9,610 nt of DNA from Eubacteriales bacterium (GTDB taxonomy: Bacteria; Bacillota_A; Clostridia; Lachnospirales; Lachnospiraceae), in NCBI GenBank assembly GCA_030527765.1, contig JAUNAE010000126.1, positions 1 through 9,610 of the forward strand, read 5' to 3'. The first letter of the stretch is position 1. Each line of letters begins with the position of its first letter. The position numbers and the translations under genes were made by a program. Below the pieces are notes generated by a model. That model searched no databases. It worked only from the letters and a program-made list of their open reading frames with translations, and had not been told where the DNA came from. Shown here in pieces: positions 5,670 to 9,610 of the stretch.

Positions 5670-6829
5670 AAGTAATCATCTTCCTTTTCGTAATCATCTT
5701 TTTTCTGCAGTTCTTTGTTGTAGGCGCTGCTCTGTAGGCCTACATTCAACACGAATCCCATTCCAATATAAAGACTTACAATGGAAGTAAGACCATAACT
5801 TACAAAAGGAAGCGGGGTTCCGGTATTTGGTGCAATTCCTGTCGCTACACAGATGTTCAGAAAACTCTGCAGAGCGACAATACTGCCCATACCGCAGCAT
5901 ATGACCTTGCCGGCGAGGTCCTTGGAATGGAAACCTGTTCGGACACATTCTATGGAAATGCCGAGAAGGAGAAGGACGATGATGACACAGCCGATGAAGC
6001 CGTACTCCTCTCCTGCTACTGCAAAAATAAAGTCGGTCTGGTTCTCTGCTACGAAGTTACCTTCGTTTACAGAGGTGACACTGTCATTCTTGTTCAGTTT
6101 CTTTCCGATGAGCTCGCCGGAGGCAATTGCCGTTTGGGAATTTTTCTGCTGCTCGATGTTATCAGAATACTCCTCATTCTCCGGATAGAGGAAAGACATG
6201 ATTCGATCTCGCTGATAATCTTTGATCAGATGCTGATCCGGCTGAACAACAATGGATAAGAAGATAATCAGCAGCGGAACAAAAATCAGAACTCCACCGA
6301 AAATAATTTTGTAACTCAGACCAGAAATATAGATCAGAATGAGAAACAGCACAATGATAGTGATGGTGTTTTTCATATCCGGCTGCATATAGATCAGAAG
6401 AAGGGGAACGGCAAGAAGCACTACCGATCGGAACAAAGCCGGAAAGGTGTTCAGATCTTCTTCGTGATCCATGAATAGTTTTGCAAAAAAGATGATAATG
6501 ATGATTTTACTAAGCTCTGTTGGCTGGAAACGGATGAATCCAAGGTCAATCCAGCGAGCCGCTCCATTGGCCGAGTCTCCGAACAGACGCACACCCAGAA
6601 GCATGAGAATGTTGAAGGCATACAGAAACCACTGGAAATTCAGAATCCAGGAGTAATCCCACAGAGAAATGACAACCATGAAAATCAGTCCGATGAGAAC
6701 TCCCATGAACTGTCTGGTGTAGAGGGAAGTTTTTGCATCTCCTACCAGACGAATTCCGATTCCGCTGATGGCCAAAAGAAAAAAGACCAGCCTGAAATTA
6801 TAAAAACGCAGTTTGTATTGCTTAAGCAT
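5666..6829 (-). CDS. rodA: RodA-type SEDS peptidoglycan glycosyltransferase
   Basis: A polytopic membrane enzyme of the SEDS family (RodA/FtsW/SpoVE) that polymerises lipid II into glycan strands together with a class B PBP; 387 residues, normal length, about ten hydrophobic segments. Motifs in order: GAARWIDLG then RFQPTELSK (89-108), QPDMKNT (149-155), the loop motif YQRDRIMSFLYPE (205-217), the ENQTDFIFAVAGEEYGFIG stretch (262-280), and NTGTPLPFVSYGLTS (335-349). Trp93 and Asp266 fall where B. subtilis RodA mutagenesis located essential residues, as I recall. The QPD motif continues MKNT instead of the common LGT. The extracellular loop at about 218-262 is polar and long. RodA is preferred over FtsW or SpoVE because the gene follows a PBP2 gene by 20 nt. 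An AAAGGA ribosome binding site (6841-6846) stands 11 nt before the ATG. The C-terminal tail is acidic and lysine-rich and cytoplasmic. Confidence 0.93.
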   Translation of the reverse strand: MLKQYKLRFYNFRLVFFLLAISGIGIRLVGDAKTSLYTRQFMGVLIGLIFMVVISLWDYSWILNFQWFLYAFNILMLLGVRLFGDSANGAARWIDLGFIRFQPTELSKIIIIIFFAKLFMDHEEDLNTFPALFRSVVLLAVPLLLIYMQPDMKNTITIIVLFLILIYISGLSYKIIFGGVLIFVPLLIIFLSIVVQPDQHLIKDYQRDRIMSFLYPENEEYSDNIEQQKNSQTAIASGELIGKKLNKNDSVTSVNEGNFVAENQTDFIFAVAGEEYGFIGCVIIVLLLLGISIECVRTGFHSKDLAGKVICCGMGSIVALQSFLNICVATGIAPNTGTPLPFVSYGLTSIVSLYIGMGFVLNVGLQSSAYNKELQKKDDYEKEDDYL

Positions 6830-6849
6830 AATGATAGGTATCCTTTGTA

Positions 6850-9610
6850 TCAGTCGTTGGAGGTTTCACTTGTGTCACTGGAAGCATTTCCTGTGATAAT
6901 GGTATCTCTGTCTTCCAAAGCAAAAATATACTTGCAGATATCATTTGCAACGAGACAGGCATTACCGGAGGAATAACCATTCGCGATACGAACAGAAATA
7001 GCATACTGAGGATTCTCAGAAGGTGCAAATCCAATGAACAGACCGTGGTTCGGATGATAAATATCAACCTCGGCGGTACCTGTCTTGCCGGAGATGTCCA
7101 TCTTCAAATCATCAAACTGGTTATGGTTCTCAACTACCTGACGCATACCGCTGTGGATGGAGGTCCAGATGTTGTCGTCAATATCGACGGTATTTACTAC
7201 TGTGGAACCGTAGTCTTCCAGAAGATTTCCATCCGGATCTGTGACCTTGTCAAGAAGGGTCAGATCATAGACGGTTCCCTTGTTCGCCAGTGTTGAAGCA
7301 TAGCGGGCAAGCTGTGTCGTTGTATACAGATGAGTACCCTGTCCAATGTAAGAAGGTACAGCATAACTGTCAGATACATGTGGGGAAGTCTCTGTAATTT
7401 CCAGACCTGTCTTTTGATCCAGACCGATCAGAGCTGCATATTTCTGAAGGAAGGAAAGGCTTCGGGCCTCAGAGAACGTTCCGTCCTGATTTTTACCAAG
7501 CTGGAAACCAACCATGTTGAAGAAGTAGTTACAGGATTCTTTGATGGCCTCCACAATTTCCAGAGAACCATGTCCGTAAATATTCCAGCAGTTAATTGGC
7601 GGTGTAACCAGATCAAAGGAACCGGTACAATCGATATAGGTATCGGTTGTAATGATGCCTTCCATCATACCGGCAATGGTAGAAAGAAGCTTCATGGTAG
7701 ATCCGGGAGCTGTCTGCTGCTGAGTCGCTTTGTTGAAGAAAGGACTCGAGAGATCCATTGCCAGTTTGGTGTAGTATGCGGTATCCATGTTGTTGCTGAG
7801 ACGGTTGTTGTCATATCCCGGATAGGATACACAGGCAAGAACCTCTCCGGTATTGACGTCGGTAATGACTGCAGAGGCAGAACACGGTGCCAGGGCAAGC
7901 TGGGCAGGTTCAATCTCCAGCTTCCAGATCTTGTTGATCATGAAGTCATAAGCGGTCATTGAACCGGAGGCCAGACGCTCATAGGTGTCATCCTCTTTGG
8001 AAAGAATTCCCTGCTCATAGAGAACGAGGCAGAGCTCCTGTCCGGAGACGGTATCTTCCTGAAGCATGTACTTGTACAGAAGCTTGGAGAAGCCCGTGTC
8101 GGTCTTGAGGTAGTCGATGATGTAGTTTGTCAGAGACGTATACACTTCCTCGGAATCCAGATACTCTCCTTCCGGAGAAATATTGGAAATATCAATCCAG
8201 TTCTGGCTTGCAGCGTAGGTCAGATAATCCTTGAGACTGATGGAACCGTCGGTGTAGTAAGCCTTGTACATGTCGTCAGAGGAGTCTACAGAATCTCCGG
8301 AAATAATACCGAGGGTATCCCGAAGCAGAGTATCACAGATATACTTGCAGTATTCCTGCACCTGCTCGTCCTCATCTGAGTAGGCAGGAGGATTCGTTCC
8401 TGTCAGACGATCTGTGATGGTAGAGAACACCTGACTCTGTTTCGTCTGGAATTTGGAGTACAGCTGCTTTTCTACAGAAGAAGCATCTTCTTCATCAAAC
8501 TTTGTAATATCAATGACACTGTTCTGAACAAGTGCGTTATAAACATCATAGATCGGAATATGGATCTCTGCCGCATTGTTGGTTCCTACGTAATCAAAGG
8601 TTTTGGTAGATTCAATTTTTGAAAGAAGGATACCGGCAACTCGCTGTTTCAGAATTTCGTAAATAGCACTCTGCCAGTCAGAATCGATGGTGAGTGTCAG
8701 ATCGTTTCCGGCAATCGGAGAAACCACGGTGTCATAGTCGATTTTGAGAACTTTACCGAGGTTATCAACGGTAACAGTCTCCTCTCCGTCCGTACCCTGA
8801 AGTGTCAGCTCCATGTACTGTTCGATTCCGGCTTTTCCGATGATGGAATCGTTGGAGTAATTCGGATTCTCTTCACGGAGAGATTTCAGCTCTTCTGAAG
8901 AAGCCTTTCCGGTATATCCGAGAATCGGGCCCATGCTCTCTTCGTCAATGTACTTACGCACGGAATCCTCAACGACATCGATTCCCTGAAGCTCACTGGA
9001 AGCTTCCATAATCGCTGCAACAGACTTTTCGCTGACGTTTGTCGCAATGGTAACCGGCATGTATTTCTTGAAACTGTTGGTATTCAGAAGATATCGCATA
9101 ATGGTGATATCGAGAACTTCCTGTTTTGTCAGCTGTTCCGGAAGTCCGTGAGAAGAAAGCTCCTCCGGAGAATACGCATTCTCTCCCGTGAGAATTACAG
9201 AGAAACCTTTGCTGCCGCTTAGGTGATTGATCATATCTTCCGCAGTTGCCTGTGCTTCCTCTTCGGTCAGGTCATCAATCAGTGCGTGACCGTAAATATC
9301 CGCTTTGAAACGGTTTAAGGTAAAGCCTTCGGCTACGTCATACTCATATTCGCCCGAATCCCCCACAGTGACGTGGAAGGAATTGGTAATCGCATCACCA
9401 TTTGAAGCGAGAATTTTAAGAACACGGTAGGCGATTCCGTTCAGTGTCAGGTTCTTTTCTCTCGTAGAACTGTAGCTTCCGTTGTCCTCAAAGGTCAGTG
9501 TGTAGGACAGGACATTGGATGCCAGGGTGACACCGTTTCGATCATAAATATTTCCACGTGTACTTTTGATGACACGTGTTTTTGTCGTTCTGGATTGGAA
9601 TTTGCTGATA
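6850..9610 (-). CDS. Penicillin-binding protein 2 (class B transpeptidase), 5' end outside window
   Basis: A class B PBP that cross-links glycan strands made by RodA. The frame stays open to the right edge, giving 919 visible residues; the start and membrane anchor lie beyond it. A GTG at 9366 is only an internal valine. Visible order, numbered from the edge: RGNIYDRNG (18-26), the first class B N-terminal motif; GPILGYTG and IGKAGIEQYM (about 257-266), the end of the N-terminal module; LTLTIDSDWQ ending at 313; a helix-rich acidic insertion of about 250 residues; ITDVNTGEVLACVSYPGYD opening the transpeptidase domain (from about 580); Ser637-x-x-Lys640 in PGSTMKL; SCN at 692-694; KTG at 842-844 in SGKTGTAE. 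All catalytic residues are intact. E. coli PBP2 is 633 residues, so this form is unusually large. Cys661, Cys674 and His680 between the first two motifs could bind metal. rodA follows after 20 nt; mreC and mreD would be expected upstream, outside the window. Confidence 0.94.
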   Translation of the reverse strand, partial: ISKFQSRTTKTRVIKSTRGNIYDRNGVTLASNVLSYTLTFEDNGSYSSTREKNLTLNGIAYRVLKILASNGDAITNSFHVTVGDSGEYEYDVAEGFTLNRFKADIYGHALIDDLTEEEAQATAEDMINHLSGSKGFSVILTGENAYSPEELSSHGLPEQLTKQEVLDITIMRYLLNTNSFKKYMPVTIATNVSEKSVAAIMEASSELQGIDVVEDSVRKYIDEESMGPILGYTGKASSEELKSLREENPNYSNDSIIGKAGIEQYMELTLQGTDGEETVTVDNLGKVLKIDYDTVVSPIAGNDLTLTIDSDWQSAIYEILKQRVAGILLSKIESTKTFDYVGTNNAAEIHIPIYDVYNALVQNSVIDITKFDEEDASSVEKQLYSKFQTKQSQVFSTITDRLTGTNPPAYSDEDEQVQEYCKYICDTLLRDTLGIISGDSVDSSDDMYKAYYTDGSISLKDYLTYAASQNWIDISNISPEGEYLDSEEVYTSLTNYIIDYLKTDTGFSKLLYKYMLQEDTVSGQELCLVLYEQGILSKEDDTYERLASGSMTAYDFMINKIWKLEIEPAQLALAPCSASAVITDVNTGEVLACVSYPGYDNNRLSNNMDTAYYTKLAMDLSSPFFNKATQQQTAPGSTMKLLSTIAGMMEGIITTDTYIDCTGSFDLVTPPINCWNIYGHGSLEIVEAIKESCNYFFNMVGFQLGKNQDGTFSEARSLSFLQKYAALIGLDQKTGLEITETSPHVSDSYAVPSYIGQGTHLYTTTQLARYASTLANKGTVYDLTLLDKVTDPDGNLLEDYGSTVVNTVDIDDNIWTSIHSGMRQVVENHNQFDDLKMDISGKTGTAEVDIYHPNHGLFIGFAPSENPQYAISVRIANGYSSGNACLVANDICKYIFALEDRDTIITGNASSDTSETSND

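Noticed and set aside
7330..7962. Plus-strand open frame of 210 codons opposite PBP2
   Set aside because: It is antisense to the well-supported transpeptidase domain, with no motif or start signal.
9364..9366. GTG as a possible start of the PBP2 gene
   Set aside because: The frame continues upstream to the window edge and includes the conserved RGNIYDRNG motif, so this codon is an internal valine.

Overview
The window looks like core chromosome of a low-to-moderate-GC Gram-positive bacterium of the Clostridia, most plausibly Lachnospiraceae. This rests on strong AGGAGG-type ribosome binding sites, a consensus sigma-A promoter, a very large PBP2 of a type I associate with Clostridia, and a small P-loop protein of a kind I recall from Lachnospiraceae genomes. 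The genus cannot be fixed from sequence alone. I see no phage, plasmid, transposase, CRISPR, rRNA or tRNA signatures.

Layout, left to right. (1) 6-1082, plus strand: a complete-looking tyrosine recombinase with all catalytic residues. (2) 1083-1325: a convergent intergenic region with a strong hairpin terminator (about 1194-1219) serving both directions. (3) 1326-3729, minus strand: a tight two-gene unit, nicotinate phosphoribosyltransferase (NAD salvage) followed after one base by a tRNA-dihydrouridine synthase. (4) 3730-3875: leader of that unit, holding a partial copy of a palindromic repeat and a 17-bp-stem terminator for the next gene. (5) 3876-4295, minus strand: a 139-residue P-loop protein of unknown function with its own consensus promoter, a 5' hairpin and its own terminator. 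(6) 4389-4574: an intergenic stretch whose dacA-proximal part (about 4440-4569) is a run of four palindromes. (7) 4575-9610, minus strand: the elongasome cluster PBP2 (5' end outside the window), RodA and a membrane-anchored D-Ala-D-Ala carboxypeptidase.

The last three genes work together. RodA polymerises lipid II into glycan strands, PBP2 cross-links them during side-wall growth, and the DD-carboxypeptidase trims pentapeptides to limit cross-linking. The order PBP2-RodA-DD-carboxypeptidase, with a 20-nt gap and then a 4-nt overlap, indicates one operon. The E. coli mrdA-mrdB-dacA region is a comparable arrangement.

No obviously new multi-gene system is present. The parts that deserve a second look are the roughly 250-residue insertion in PBP2, a possible metal site next to its active site, the uncharacterised P-loop gene as an independent unit, and the palindromic repeat found both behind the carboxypeptidase gene and in front of the nicotinate phosphoribosyltransferase gene.
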